Origin: Streptomyces sp. ADI96-02
GTDB taxonomy: Bacteria > Actinomycetota > Actinomycetes > Streptomycetales > Streptomycetaceae
Length of the DNA stretch: 64,000 nt
Direction: 5' to 3'
Assembly (NCBI RefSeq): GCF_003846185.1
Contig: NZ_ML123034.1
Location: forward strand, 5,255,681-5,319,680
Each line of letters starts with the position of its first letter. The stretch's first letter is position 1. Shown one piece after another: positions 24,918 to 34,290 of the stretch. The notes under the pieces were generated by a model. The model was not told the DNA's origin. It saw only the letters and a list, made by a program, of their open reading frames with translations, and ran no database searches. The position numbers and the translations under genes were made by a program.

Positions 24918-25787
24918 TCAGCGGAAGTCGGCTGCGTGGTCCCGGGCCCACTGGGCGAAGTCCAGCGGCGCGCGGCCGGTCGCCTGCTCGACGCCGGGCC
25001 ACGGCTTCAGCAGCTCCGACCAGTCCTCCTCGGAGTAGCCGTCCTCGCCGCTCGCCTCGGCCCCGTCGTAGTCGGCGAACCCGAGGAAGAGGTCGGCGTG
25101 GTCGGCGGCGAAACCACCCTGGGCCTTCATCAGTTCACGGGCCTTCTCACGGGTGACCTCCTCGAACCGCACCTCCTCGCCGAGAGCCGCGCCGATCGCC
25201 GCCACCTGCTCCCGCACCGTCTGCGCCGCAGGTCCGGTCAGCGTGTAGGACTGGCCGACGTGCCGGTCCTCCAGCAGCCCGGCCACGATCACCGCGGCCA
25301 CGTCGTCCTCGTGCACCGGCACGCCCAGCTCGTCCGGGAAGGGGTAGCGCACGACGCGCTCGGCCCGCACGGACGGCGCCCACAGATGCAGTTTGTTGGT
25401 CATGAATTCGCCCGGCCGCACATGGGTCCACTCCATGCCGGACTCCTCGACGACCTGCTCGACCGGGTTCACGCTGTGTCCGGTCGTCACCGCCGCCGCG
25501 GACAGCACCGTCGCCCGGCCCACGCCTGCGGCCCGCGCCAGGGCGACCGTCTCGGCCGCCGTGTCCTCGACCGGGAACAGATGCATCCGGTCGACGCCGT
25601 CGAACACGCCCCGCAGTGAGGACGGCTTCTCCAGGTCGCCCTGGACCACCTCCACCCCGGCCGGCAGACCGGCCCGGGAGGGGTCGCGCGTCAGTGCCCG
25701 CACCTGGATGCCGTCACCCGCTTCGAGCAGCCGCTGAACCACCCGCCTGCCGACCCCGCCGGTGGCACCGGTCACCAGAATCCTCAT
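24918..25787 (-). CDS. NmrA-like NAD(P)-binding reductase (atypical SDR)
   Basis: 289 aa. ATG at 25787 is chosen because GAGGAAG lies 6 bp upstream and MRILVTGATGGVGRRV starts the Rossmann fold at once. The motif GATGGVG binds NADP. Downstream features (VQGDLEKPSSLRGVFDGVDRMHLF, EWTHVRPGEFMTN) are those of NmrA/HSCARG-type reductases, which in aromatic polyketide clusters reduce ketones or quinone methides. Third gene of a leftward operon after the C-methyltransferase and an SDR. A role in sugar 4-ketoreduction or aglycone reduction cannot be distinguished. Confidence 0.88.
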   Translation of the reverse strand: MRILVTGATGGVGRRVVQRLLEAGDGIQVRALTRDPSRAGLPAGVEVVQGDLEKPSSLRGVFDGVDRMHLFPVEDTAAETVALARAAGVGRATVLSAAAVTTGHSVNPVEQVVEESGMEWTHVRPGEFMTNKLHLWAPSVRAERVVRYPFPDELGVPVHEDDVAAVIVAGLLEDRHVGQSYTLTGPAAQTVREQVAAIGAALGEEVRFEEVTREKARELMKAQGGFAADHADLFLGFADYDGAEASGEDGYSEEDWSELLKPWPGVEQATGRAPLDFAQWARDHAADFR

Positions 25788-25922
25788 AACGTCTTCCTCT
25801 TTCCGCATTGCTCTCGCTGTGTTCGTACTCTGTCCTTCCGCTGACGCGGAAAGGCCGCTGTCGCGGCAAGGCCGCGCCGTGTCCCCGGGGACACGGCGCG
25901 GACAGTCGTGCGGGGCCGGGAC

Positions 25923-26684
25923 TCACGTCGTGGAGATGTCGAGCCCCCCGTCCACGGTGATGATCTGCCCCGTCACCAAAGCGTGTTCCTCCGAGGCCAG
26001 CGTGGTGATCCAGGCCGCGATCTCCTCCGGTTCGGCGACCCGGCCGAGCGGCACGGTGCCGGCGACCCCGGCGAACAGGCCCTCCGCCTCCGCCGGGCTG
26101 AGCCCGTTCGCCTCGTACGCCTCGGTGCGCACGAAGCCGGGCGCCACCGCGTTGACCCGGACCCCCCGCTCGCTCAGCTCTGCCGCCCAGCTCCGGGTGA
26201 AGCTGTGCACGGCCGCCTTGGACGCCGAGTACAGCGAGCTGCCCGGGCCGGGGTTGTGGCCGCCCCGGCTGGAGACCAGGACGATGCTGCCGCCCGGCGA
26301 GCGGAGCAAGGGAAGCAGCCGCGCGGTGAGCAGCAGCGGGCCGACGACGTTCGTCTCCAGCACCTCCGACGCGGTGCGTGTGTCCAGTGCCCCCAGGGGG
26401 GTGAAGCGGAAGATCCCGGCGTTGTGGACGAGCACGTCCAGAGTTCCGCCCCGGGCCCGCACCGCGGCGGCTGCCGCCTCGGCGCCCTCCTCCGTCGTGA
26501 CGTCGGCGGGCACCGGGACGATGGCCGGATGCCCGGCCGCGGTCTCGTCGAGGCGGTCCTTGCGTCGGCCGGTGACCAGGACGGCGGCCGCGCCCCGCTG
26601 GGCGAAGCCGAGTGCGGCGGCGCGTCCGATGCCGGTGCCGCCGCCGGTGACGAGGACCGTACGGCCCGTGAAGGGGAGAGTCAT
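25923..26684 (-). CDS. Classical SDR oxidoreductase
   Basis: 253 aa. The ATG at 26684 overlaps the stop of the C-methyltransferase gene (ATGA). Cofactor motif TGGGTGIG near residue 14, HNAG near 86, catalytic Tyr and Lys in LYSASK, C-terminal TVDGGLDIS. It is a standard FabG-like reductase, different from the ActIII-type enzyme at 3817. Location between the C-methyltransferase and NmrA-like genes makes a sugar or tailoring reduction likely. Substrate unknown. Confidence 0.88.
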   Translation of the reverse strand: MTLPFTGRTVLVTGGGTGIGRAAALGFAQRGAAAVLVTGRRKDRLDETAAGHPAIVPVPADVTTEEGAEAAAAAVRARGGTLDVLVHNAGIFRFTPLGALDTRTASEVLETNVVGPLLLTARLLPLLRSPGGSIVLVSSRGGHNPGPGSSLYSASKAAVHSFTRSWAAELSERGVRVNAVAPGFVRTEAYEANGLSPAEAEGLFAGVAGTVPLGRVAEPEEIAAWITTLASEEHALVTGQIITVDGGLDISTT

Positions 26685-27934
26685 ACGACACGCACCTCGG
26701 GAACGTAGAGAATCCACCGGCCGCCCTCGCGCGCGAAGTCCTCCTCCTTGCGCATGATCTCCTCCGCGTGGTTCCAGGCGAACAGCAGCGCGTAGTCGGG
26801 TCTGGCCTTGGCGAAGACCTCGGGCGGGACGACGGGCAGATGCATGCCCGGCGACAGCCGGTCCTGCTTGGCCGGCGTCGAGTCGCTGACGAAGGACACC
26901 GACTCGGTCCCGATCCCGCAGTAGTTGGTGACGGTGGCGCTCTTCGCCGTGGCTCCGTACGCGGCGACCGTGCGGCCCTCCGCACGCAGCCGCCGCAGCA
27001 GAGCGACCAGCTCGTCGCGGTGGCGCGCCACCCGCTCGGCGAACGCGTCGAGCGTCCGCGGGTCCGCGAGGCCGCGCGCCTCCTCCTCGGCGAGCAGCTC
27101 GGCCACGGCCGGTGAGGGCTGCCGGGAGCCGGCCCGGGCGAGCGTGTAGCGCACCTCGCCGCCGTGTACCGGGAGCCGCTCCACGCCGACCAGTTCCAGA
27201 CCTGCCCGCCGGGCCATCGCCCGGACCGAACGGGCGGTGAAGAAGAAGAAGTGCTCGTCGTAGATCTGGTCGAACGAGGTTCGTTCCACGATGTCGCCGA
27301 GGTACGGGTCCTCGAACACGAACACCCCGTCCGCGGCGAGCAGCGCGTCCACACCGCGCAGCACGGAATCCATGTACGGGATGTGGCAGAGGGTGTTGGC
27401 CGCGTAGATCACATCGGCGGCGCCTTCCCGGCGCCGGAGGTCGGCGGCGCTGCTCTCCTCGAAGAAGGCCTCCCGCACCCGCACGCCGCTCTCCGCCGCC
27501 AGCCGGCCGACGCTGCCCGAGGGCTCGAAGCCCAGGTGCCGCACCCCGGCCTCGTGCACCGTCTTCAGCATGACACCGTCGTTGCAGCCGAGCTCGACGA
27601 CGAACGGGTCCTCGGTTCCGGCGAGTTCGGTGTCCAGGAACCGGCGGGCGGTCGCGGCGAAGTGCTCCCGCATCACGGACGAGCCGGACGAGTGGTACGG
27701 GTACTCCGCGTGGAACATGCGCTCGCGGGGTACCTCCTCCATCAGCTGCACCATGGTGCAGCCCGTGCAACGGCCCACCGCGAGACGGTAGAAGAACTCG
27801 TGGCCGATGTCCTTCGGAGTGAGGAACGCGTCGGACAGGGGCTGTGCGCCGAGGTCGAGGAACTCCACGACATCGGCGTCGCAGACGCGGCAACGGCCGG
27901 GCCTGGGACCGCTCATGGACACCGGTTGGCTCAT
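26681..27934 (-). CDS. NDP-hexose C-3 methyltransferase (EvaC/TylCIII-like)
   Basis: 417 aa. ATG at 27934 with GAAGGAG 7 bp upstream. Three-part structure of the family: an N-terminal zinc-binding region (CRVCDADVVEFLDLG...CTGCTMVQL), a SAM domain (FVVELGCNDGVMLK), and a C-terminal domain with AAYGATAKSATVTNYCGIG. EvaC-type enzymes methylate C-3 of the 3-amino-4-keto sugar in vancosamine biosynthesis. With the 2,3-dehydratase, aminotransferase, epimerase and ketoreductase here, it completes the EvaA-E set. It is divergent from the racemase gene. Confidence 0.94.
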   Translation of the reverse strand: MSQPVSMSGPRPGRCRVCDADVVEFLDLGAQPLSDAFLTPKDIGHEFFYRLAVGRCTGCTMVQLMEEVPRERMFHAEYPYHSSGSSVMREHFAATARRFLDTELAGTEDPFVVELGCNDGVMLKTVHEAGVRHLGFEPSGSVGRLAAESGVRVREAFFEESSAADLRRREGAADVIYAANTLCHIPYMDSVLRGVDALLAADGVFVFEDPYLGDIVERTSFDQIYDEHFFFFTARSVRAMARRAGLELVGVERLPVHGGEVRYTLARAGSRQPSPAVAELLAEEEARGLADPRTLDAFAERVARHRDELVALLRRLRAEGRTVAAYGATAKSATVTNYCGIGTESVSFVSDSTPAKQDRLSPGMHLPVVPPEVFAKARPDYALLFAWNHAEEIMRKEEDFAREGGRWILYVPEVRVV

Positions 27935-28135
27935 GGACGCTCTCCTTCGCGCTGTCGGACATCTTGGCGCGGGCAGCGTGCTCCCACGATGTCAGGTGCG
28001 GCTCGACTCCCGCTTGAGCCCGCGGGTTGTGTTCCCCATGCCTCGCGCGCCCGCGGCCGGGCCCGGCACCCGATCCGTGTACGGCCCCCTGTGCGACGCG
28101 AGGCCGCGTCGAGCGGCGGAGCCTAGCTTCCGCGC
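27935..28135. promoter_or_regulatory. Divergent promoter region (C-methyltransferase / starter-sugar operon)
   Basis: 201-bp region between divergent starts. It should drive the long rightward run from 28136 to about 35328. Confidence 0.4.
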
Positions 28136-29425
28136 ATGCTGAAGAGCGATCACGACGAATCCGGCGTGCACGGCGGCCCCCTGCACGGCCTCACCGTCCT
28201 GGAACTCGGTGGAATAGGACCCGCGCCGTTCGCCTGTATGAACCTCGCCGACCTCGGGGCCGAGGTGCTCCGGGTGGACCGACCCGGCGTGCCCCGCCCG
28301 TTCGCCGACTGGCATCGCGTCCTGCACCGGGGCCGGCGCTCCGTCGCCCTCGACCTCAAACACCCTGCGGCCGTCCCGGTGGCGCTGCGCCTCGTCGAGC
28401 ACTGCGACGTACTGGTCGAAGGCCACCGGCCCGGCGTCGCGGAACGGCTCGGCCTCGGCCCCGACGTGTGCCGCGCCCGCAACCCGCGGCTGGTGTACGC
28501 GCGGATGACCGGCTGGGGCGGCGACGGACCACTGGCCACCACGGCCGGCCATGACATCAACTACCTGGCCCTCAGCGGCGCCCTGGACCTCCTGGGGCCG
28601 CCCGGCGGCCCGCCGACGCCCCCGGCGAACCTGCTGGGGGACTTCGCCGGCGGCGGCCTCGGCCTGGTCTGCGGCATTCTCGCCGCCCTCCACGAGCGCG
28701 GGCGCTCCGGCACCGGACAGGTCGTCGAGGCGGCCATCGTCGACGGCACGGCGTCCCTGCTCGGGATGGTCCTCGCCATGCGGGAGTGCGGTGCCTGGCC
28801 CGGCGGCCGGGGCGAGAACCTGCTCGACGGCGGGGCGCCCTTCTACACGGTCTACCCGTGCTCCGACGGCGGGCACATCGCGGTGGGCGCCCTGGAGGAC
28901 CCCTTCTACGCGGCGCTGCTGCACGGTCTCGGCCTGCATCCGGCGGCGCTCCCCGACCGCTGGGACCGCGCGCACTGGCCGCGGCTGCGGGAGGCCATCG
29001 GCGCGTGCTTCGCACGCCGCCCCCGAGACCGGTGGGCGGAGGTCTTCGCCGGCACCGACGCCTGCGTCACCCCGGTGCTCTCCCTCTCCGAGGTTCCGCA
29101 CCACCCCCAGCACCGGGCCCGGGGCACGTTCGTGGCGGACGGGACGGGCACGGCCCCCGCGCCCACCCCGCGCTTCGCCCGCACCCCGGGCCGGCTGCCG
29201 CACCCGGCACCGGCCCCCGGAGCCGACACCAGGGAGGTGCTGGCCCGCGCGGGCCTGGACGAGGTGGAGATCGCCGCACTCCTGGACGTCGGTGCCGCCG
29301 GGCTTGACGGCCCCGAGGCTGCCCCGCCGGTGCCCAGCGGTCCTCAAGCAGCCCGCGACCGGAGCGCCGCACGCTGCGCCGAGCAGCCGGGCCCGCCGGG
29401 AACCCGTGACGCCCTTGGAGGGTGA
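28136..29425 (+). CDS. Family III CoA-transferase fold: alpha-methylacyl-CoA racemase-like
   Basis: 429 aa. CaiB/BaiF fold with ADLGAEVLRVDRPG near the N-terminus and the racemase signature GHDINYLALSG, whose Asp is a catalytic residue in alpha-methylacyl-CoA racemases. LLGDFAGGGLGLVCGIL and a C-terminal LSEVPHHPQHRARG also match. The family epimerises 2-methyl-branched acyl-CoAs. That is exactly the chemistry needed for a 2-methylbutyryl-type starter, and it opens the run that encodes citramalate synthase and the KAS III-like protein. The ribosome site before ATG 28136 is weak; a GTG ten codons in is an alternative. A CoA-transferase activity cannot be excluded. Confidence 0.85.
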   Translation: MLKSDHDESGVHGGPLHGLTVLELGGIGPAPFACMNLADLGAEVLRVDRPGVPRPFADWHRVLHRGRRSVALDLKHPAAVPVALRLVEHCDVLVEGHRPGVAERLGLGPDVCRARNPRLVYARMTGWGGDGPLATTAGHDINYLALSGALDLLGPPGGPPTPPANLLGDFAGGGLGLVCGILAALHERGRSGTGQVVEAAIVDGTASLLGMVLAMRECGAWPGGRGENLLDGGAPFYTVYPCSDGGHIAVGALEDPFYAALLHGLGLHPAALPDRWDRAHWPRLREAIGACFARRPRDRWAEVFAGTDACVTPVLSLSEVPHHPQHRARGTFVADGTGTAPAPTPRFARTPGRLPHPAPAPGADTREVLARAGLDEVEIAALLDVGAAGLDGPEAAPPVPSGPQAARDRSAARCAEQPGPPGTRDALGG

Positions 29426-29432
29426 CGCTCTC

Positions 29433-30569
29433 ATGACCATGCACGTGTGGGACTACCTGCCCGAGTACGAACACGAGCGCAAGGACATCATTGACGCGGT
29501 GGAGACGGTCTTCGGCTCGGGTCGGCTCGTCCTCGGGCCCTCCGTCCAGGGCTTCGAGGCGGAGTTCGCCGCCTACCACGGACTCGCGCACTGCGTCGGC
29601 GTGGACAACGGCACCAACGCGGTGAAGCTCGCGCTCCAGGCCGCGGGTGTCGGTCCCGGCGACGAGGTGATCACCGTGTCCAACACGGCGGCGCCCACGG
29701 TCGTCGCCATCGACGGAACCGGCGCGACCCCCGTCTTCGTGGACGTCCGCGAGAGCGACTACCTCATGGACACCGCGCAGGTCGCGGCGGCCGTCACACC
29801 GCGGACCAGAGCGCTGCTGCCGGTCCACTTGTACGGGCAGTGCGTGGACATGGCCCCGTTGCGGGAGATCGCCGACGCGCACGACCTGGTCGTCGTCGAG
29901 GACTGCGCCCAGGCCCATGGCGCCCGCCACCACGGGCAGCCCGCCGGGAGCTTCGGGACCGCCGCGGCCTTCTCCTTCTACCCGACCAAGGTGCTGGGGG
30001 CCTACGGCGACGGCGGGGCCGTGCTCACCGGCGACGCGGCCGTGGACAAGGCGCTGCGCCGGTTGCGGTACTACGGCATGGAGGAGACGTACTACGTCGT
30101 CGACCGGCCCGCCCACAACAGTCGGCTCGACGAGGTGCAGGCGGAGATCCTGCGTCGCAAGCTGCGTCGGCTCGACGACTACGTGGACCGCCGCCGCGCC
30201 GTCGCCGCCCGCTACGCGCGGGGCCTGGGCGACCTGGCACGCGAGGGGGGCCTGGTGCTGCCGGTCACCGCGCCCGGCAACGAGCACGTCCACTACGTGT
30301 ACGTCGTCCGGCACCCGCGCCGCGACGAGATCATCGCCGCCCTCAAGGAGCGGCAGATCGTGCTCAACATCAGCTATCCGTGGCCCGTCCACACCATGAG
30401 CGGCTTCCGGCACCTGGGCTACGCACCGGGGTCGCTGCCCGTCACCGAGCGGCTCGCCACGCAGATCTTCTCCCTGCCGATGTACCCCTCGCTGGCGCCC
30501 GAGGCCCAGGACCGGGTGATCGGCGCGCTGCGCGAGGTGCTGGCCCGGTTCGAGGAGGGAAGCCGGTGA
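29433..30569 (+). CDS. NDP-3-keto-hexose aminotransferase (DegT/DnrJ/EryC1 family, EvaB-like)
   Basis: 378 aa. PLP enzyme with DNGTNAVKLALQA near residue 60, VVEDCAQAHGA, and the Schiff-base Lys186 in SFYPTKVLGAYGDGG. The Lys, rather than the His of C-3 dehydrases, marks it as an aminotransferase. It installs the 3-amino group of the sugar, after 2,3-dehydration. ATG at 29433, 8 bp after the racemase stop; its own stop overlaps the next start (GTGA). Confidence 0.93.
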   Translation: MTMHVWDYLPEYEHERKDIIDAVETVFGSGRLVLGPSVQGFEAEFAAYHGLAHCVGVDNGTNAVKLALQAAGVGPGDEVITVSNTAAPTVVAIDGTGATPVFVDVRESDYLMDTAQVAAAVTPRTRALLPVHLYGQCVDMAPLREIADAHDLVVVEDCAQAHGARHHGQPAGSFGTAAAFSFYPTKVLGAYGDGGAVLTGDAAVDKALRRLRYYGMEETYYVVDRPAHNSRLDEVQAEILRRKLRRLDDYVDRRRAVAARYARGLGDLAREGGLVLPVTAPGNEHVHYVYVVRHPRRDEIIAALKERQIVLNISYPWPVHTMSGFRHLGYAPGSLPVTERLATQIFSLPMYPSLAPEAQDRVIGALREVLARFEEGSR

Positions 30570-31630
30570 AGGGCCTCGTAGCGGCGGGCGGCCTGGGCAG
30601 TCGGCTGCGCCCGCTCACCCACACCGTGCCCAAGCAACTCCTCCCGGTGGCGGGCGTGCCGGTCGTCGTGCACGCCCTCAACCGGCTGCGGGACATCGGC
30701 ATCACCGAGATCGCCCTCGTCGTGGGGGAGTTCGGAGCGCAGACGGAACAGGCGCTCGGCGACGGCTCCGACCTCGGCCTGCGTCTCACCTACCTGCCCC
30801 AGGACCGGCCGCGCGGCATCGCCCACTGCGTGTCGCTGGCCCGGGACTTCCTCGGCGGCGACGATTTCGTCCTCTTTCTCGGCGACAACGTATTCCCCGG
30901 CGGCCTCGCCGACTACGCGACTGCGTTCCGCGCCAAGCGCCCGGCGGCCCAGATCGTGGTGCACAAGGTGTCCGATCCGCGCGCGTTCGGCGTCGCCGAA
31001 CTCGACCTCGACGGACGGGTGACCCGGATCGTGGAGAAGCCGGCCGAGCCGCGCAGCGACCTCGCCGTCATCGGCGCGTACTTCTGCACGCCCGCGCTGC
31101 ACAGGGCGGTGGCCGCGATCAGCCCGAGCGCCCGCGGCGAACTGGAGATCACCGACGCCCTCCAGTGGCTCGTCTCCCGCGGTGACGAGGTGCGCGCCCA
31201 GGTGCACACGGGCTACTGGAAGGACACCGGTACCATCGAGGACCTCCTCGACTGCAACCGCGAGCTGCTCGACCACCTGGAGCCCGAGGTGGCCGGCGAG
31301 GTCGACGCGGCGAGCGAGTTGACCGGACCGGTCCGCATCGCGCCGGGCGCCCGCGTCGTCCGCTCGCGCATCCAGGGTCCCGTGACCATCGGCGCGGGCA
31401 CGACCGTCCTGGACAGCCGCATCGGTCCGCACACCGCCATCGGCCGGCAGTGCTCCGTCATCGCGTCCGGCGTCGGGTCCTCCATCCTGCTCGACGGCGC
31501 CCACGTCCACGGCGTCCCCGACGTCCGCGCCTCCGTCATCGGGCAGCACGCCCGGGTGGACCGGCGCAGCGAACCGCCCGGCCAACGGCTGGTGCTCGGG
31601 GACCACGCCAGAGCGGAGATCGCGGGATGA
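30566..31630 (+). CDS. rfbA: Glucose-1-phosphate thymidylyltransferase (long RmlA type)
   Basis: 354 aa; GTG at 30566 overlaps the aminotransferase stop. Nucleotidyl-transferase motif GLVAAGGLGSRLRPLTHTVPKQ at the N-terminus, FLGDNVFPGGL and VEKP downstream, then a C-terminal left-handed beta-helix-like hexapeptide region (IGAGTTVLDSRIGPHTAIG). This long form is the one usual in antibiotic deoxysugar clusters. It makes dTDP-glucose. Its stop overlaps the dehydratase start (ATGA). Confidence 0.95.
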   Translation: MKGLVAAGGLGSRLRPLTHTVPKQLLPVAGVPVVVHALNRLRDIGITEIALVVGEFGAQTEQALGDGSDLGLRLTYLPQDRPRGIAHCVSLARDFLGGDDFVLFLGDNVFPGGLADYATAFRAKRPAAQIVVHKVSDPRAFGVAELDLDGRVTRIVEKPAEPRSDLAVIGAYFCTPALHRAVAAISPSARGELEITDALQWLVSRGDEVRAQVHTGYWKDTGTIEDLLDCNRELLDHLEPEVAGEVDAASELTGPVRIAPGARVVRSRIQGPVTIGAGTTVLDSRIGPHTAIGRQCSVIASGVGSSILLDGAHVHGVPDVRASVIGQHARVDRRSEPPGQRLVLGDHARAEIAG

Positions 31631-32661
31631 GGCTGCTCGTCACCGGTGCGGCGGGCTTCATCGGCTCCCACTACGTCCGCACCCTGCTCGACGGGAACCG
31701 CCCCGGCTTCACGGACACCCGCGTCACCGTTCTGGACGCCCTGACCTACGCGGGCGACCGCACCAACCTGCCCGAACGGCACCCGCGGCTGACGTTCGTA
31801 CACGGCGACATCTGCGACCTGCCGCTGCTGCTGGACCTGCTGCCCGGCCATGACGCCGTGGTGCACTTCGCCGCCGAGTCGCACGTCGACCGCTCCCTGG
31901 TGGACGCCTCGGCGTTCATCCGCACCAACGTCACCGGCACCGAGGCCCTGCTGCACGCCTGCCTCCGCACCGGGGTGCAGCGCGTCGTGCACGTCTCCAC
32001 CGACGAGGTGTACGGCTCCATCGAGCGCGGTTCCTGGACCGAGGAGTGGCCGCTCGTGCCCAACTCCCCGTACGCCGCGTCGAAGGCGGCGAGCGACCTG
32101 GTCGCCCTCTCCTACGTGCGCAGCCACGGACTCGACCTGTCCGTCACCCGCTGCTCCAACAACTACGGGCCCTACCAGCACGTCGAGAAGCTCATCCCGG
32201 CCTTCACCACACGCCTGCTGGAGTGGCAGCCCGTACCGCTCTACGGCGACGGGTCGCACACCCGCGAGTGGGTGCACGTCAGTGATCACTGCGACGGGGT
32301 GCACCTGGTGCTCACCCGGGGCCGCGCGGGCGAGGTCTACAACATCGGCGGAGGGGACGAGCGCACCAACAGGGACGTCGCCGGGGCACTGCTGGACCTG
32401 TGCGGCGCGCCGCCGACCCTCCTCGGTTACGTCGCGGACCGCAAGGGACACGACCAGCGCTACTCCCTCGACGACACGAAGATCCGGGAGCAGCTCGGCT
32501 ACGCCCCGCGCATCGCGTTCGAGGAGGGGTTGGCGCAGACGGTCGCCTGGTACCGCGAGCACCCCGAGCGGTGGCGGCACAGCCCGCACACGCGCCCGGT
32601 CGGTGCCGCGGTGTCCACTGCCGAGCAGGGCCGAGCATTCGACAACACGGGGACGAGGTAG
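31627..32661 (+). CDS. rfbB: dTDP-glucose 4,6-dehydratase (RmlB)
   Basis: 344 aa; ATG at 31627 overlaps the previous stop. TGAAGFIGSHYVRTLL NAD-binding motif, FAAESHVDRS, STDEVYGS, the active-site YAASK, and RCSNNYGPYQ are all present. Converts dTDP-glucose to dTDP-4-keto-6-deoxyglucose, the branch point for all deoxysugars of the cluster. Followed after 7 bp by citramalate synthase in the same operon. Confidence 0.96.
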   Translation: MRLLVTGAAGFIGSHYVRTLLDGNRPGFTDTRVTVLDALTYAGDRTNLPERHPRLTFVHGDICDLPLLLDLLPGHDAVVHFAAESHVDRSLVDASAFIRTNVTGTEALLHACLRTGVQRVVHVSTDEVYGSIERGSWTEEWPLVPNSPYAASKAASDLVALSYVRSHGLDLSVTRCSNNYGPYQHVEKLIPAFTTRLLEWQPVPLYGDGSHTREWVHVSDHCDGVHLVLTRGRAGEVYNIGGGDERTNRDVAGALLDLCGAPPTLLGYVADRKGHDQRYSLDDTKIREQLGYAPRIAFEEGLAQTVAWYREHPERWRHSPHTRPVGAAVSTAEQGRAFDNTGTR

Positions 32662-32668
32662 TGGGACG

Positions 32669-34288
32669 ATGACCATCCAGCGGTTCCAGCTGTACGACAC
32701 AACCCTGCGCGACGGCACACAGAAGAAGGGCCTCACCCTCACGGTCGACGAGAAGCTCGCCGTCGCCCGTAGCCTGGATGGCCTCGGTGTCGGCTACCTT
32801 GAGGGCGGCTGGCCCGGCGCGGTGCCCCGCGACACCGAGTTCTTCCGCCGGGCGCGCACCGAACTCGACCTGCGTCACGCCCGGTTGGCCGCCTTCGGGG
32901 CCACCCGGCGGCCGGGTGCGACGGTCTCCGTCGACCCGCAGGTCCGGGCGCTGCTGGAGGCCGACACCCCCGTGGTGACACTCGTCGCCAAGGCCGACCG
33001 GCGGCATGTGGAGCGGGCGCTGCGCACCACCCTCGCCGAGAACCTCGCCATGATCGGCAGCACCGTACGACACCTCGTGCACGCCGGGCGCCAGGTGTTC
33101 GTCGACGCCGAGCACTACTTCGAGGGGTACCGTGCCGCGCCCGGCTACGCGCTGGAGACCGTCCGTGCCGCCGCCGAGGCCGGGGCGGACGCCGTGGTCC
33201 TCTGCGACACCAACGGCGGCACCCTGCCCGACGAGGTGCGCGCGACCGTCGCCGCCACCCTTGGGGCGACCGGCGTCCGGCTCGGAATCCACTGCCACGA
33301 CGACTCCGGATGCGCCGTGGCCGCAACCCTCGCCGCCGTCGACGCCGGGGCCGTGCACGCGCAGGGCACCGCCCACGGCTACGGAGAACGCTGCGGCAAC
33401 GCCGACCTGTTCTCCATCGCCGCCAACCTCGTCCTCAAACGGGGCATCCCCTGCCTGCCGCCCGGCGCCCTCGGCGATATGGCCCGGATCGCCCGCGAGG
33501 TGGCGGTGATCACCCGCGTCCCGGAACGCTCCTCCGCCCCGTACGTCGGCGAGGACGCCTTCACGCACAAGGCCGGACTGCACGCCTCCGCGCTGCGCGT
33601 CGACCCCGGGCTGTACCAGCACACGGACCCCGCCGGGGTCGGCAACCGCATGCGGACCGTGGTGTCCGACCTGGGCGGGCGCTCCTCCGTCGCGCTGAAG
33701 GCCGCGGAGCTGGGCTACGCCATGGAGGCCGGCTCCGAACCCGTCGCGCGGACCGCCGCCCGGGTCAAGGCGCTGGAGGCCGCCGGCCACAGCTTCGACT
33801 CCGCCGACGCGTCCTTCGAGCTCCTGCTGCGCGCGGAACTGTACGGCGACTCCGTCGAGACCCACTTCACCATCGACTCGTGGCATGTCACCGTCCGCGG
33901 AGGCGGCCCCACCGGGACCGAGGCCGGGGTGCGGCTCCGGGTCCGGGACGTGTCGCTCAGCGGTACGGGCCGCGCCGGCGCCCCGCTGCACGCGCTGGAC
34001 CGGGCGCTGCACGATGCCCTCGACCCGTTCTTCCCCGCCTTCCGCACCGTCGTCCTGGTCGGCGAGCGGGAGCGCCCGCTCGGGCCCGACGACGGGGGAG
34101 ACGCGTCCTGCCAGGTGCTGCTCACCCATCGCGCCGACGACCGTGAGTGGGGCACTGTCGGCGTCGGCGGCAACGCCGTCGCGGCGGGGTGGCACGCGCT
34201 GCTCGACATGGCACGCCACGCACTGCTGGACCGGCCGCGGGCCCGGGCCGCCGACCGGCTCCTCGCGGTCCCGTCGGCGGAGAGGTGA
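32669..34288 (+). CDS. cimA: (R)-citramalate synthase
   Basis: 539 aa. ATG at 32669. DTTLRDGTQKKGLTLTV at the N-terminus, EGGWPGAVPRD, HCHDDSGCAVAATLAAVDAGA, QGTAHGYGERCGN and a C-terminal LeuA-type regulatory domain; these match citramalate synthases rather than isopropylmalate synthase. It condenses pyruvate and acetyl-CoA to citramalate, the entry to 2-oxobutyrate independent of threonine and hence to isoleucine, 2-methylbutyryl-CoA or propionyl-CoA. A dedicated copy inside the cluster strongly suggests supply of a branched or propionyl starter. Confidence 0.93.
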   Translation: MTIQRFQLYDTTLRDGTQKKGLTLTVDEKLAVARSLDGLGVGYLEGGWPGAVPRDTEFFRRARTELDLRHARLAAFGATRRPGATVSVDPQVRALLEADTPVVTLVAKADRRHVERALRTTLAENLAMIGSTVRHLVHAGRQVFVDAEHYFEGYRAAPGYALETVRAAAEAGADAVVLCDTNGGTLPDEVRATVAATLGATGVRLGIHCHDDSGCAVAATLAAVDAGAVHAQGTAHGYGERCGNADLFSIAANLVLKRGIPCLPPGALGDMARIAREVAVITRVPERSSAPYVGEDAFTHKAGLHASALRVDPGLYQHTDPAGVGNRMRTVVSDLGGRSSVALKAAELGYAMEAGSEPVARTAARVKALEAAGHSFDSADASFELLLRAELYGDSVETHFTIDSWHVTVRGGGPTGTEAGVRLRVRDVSLSGTGRAGAPLHALDRALHDALDPFFPAFRTVVLVGERERPLGPDDGGDASCQVLLTHRADDREWGTVGVGGNAVAAGWHALLDMARHALLDRPRARAADRLLAVPSAER

Positions 34289-34290
34289 GC

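Noticed and set aside
29433..30569. C-3 dehydrase (E1/SpnQ-type) instead of aminotransferase
   Set aside because: The Schiff-base Lys186 is present; C-3 dehydrases have His there.
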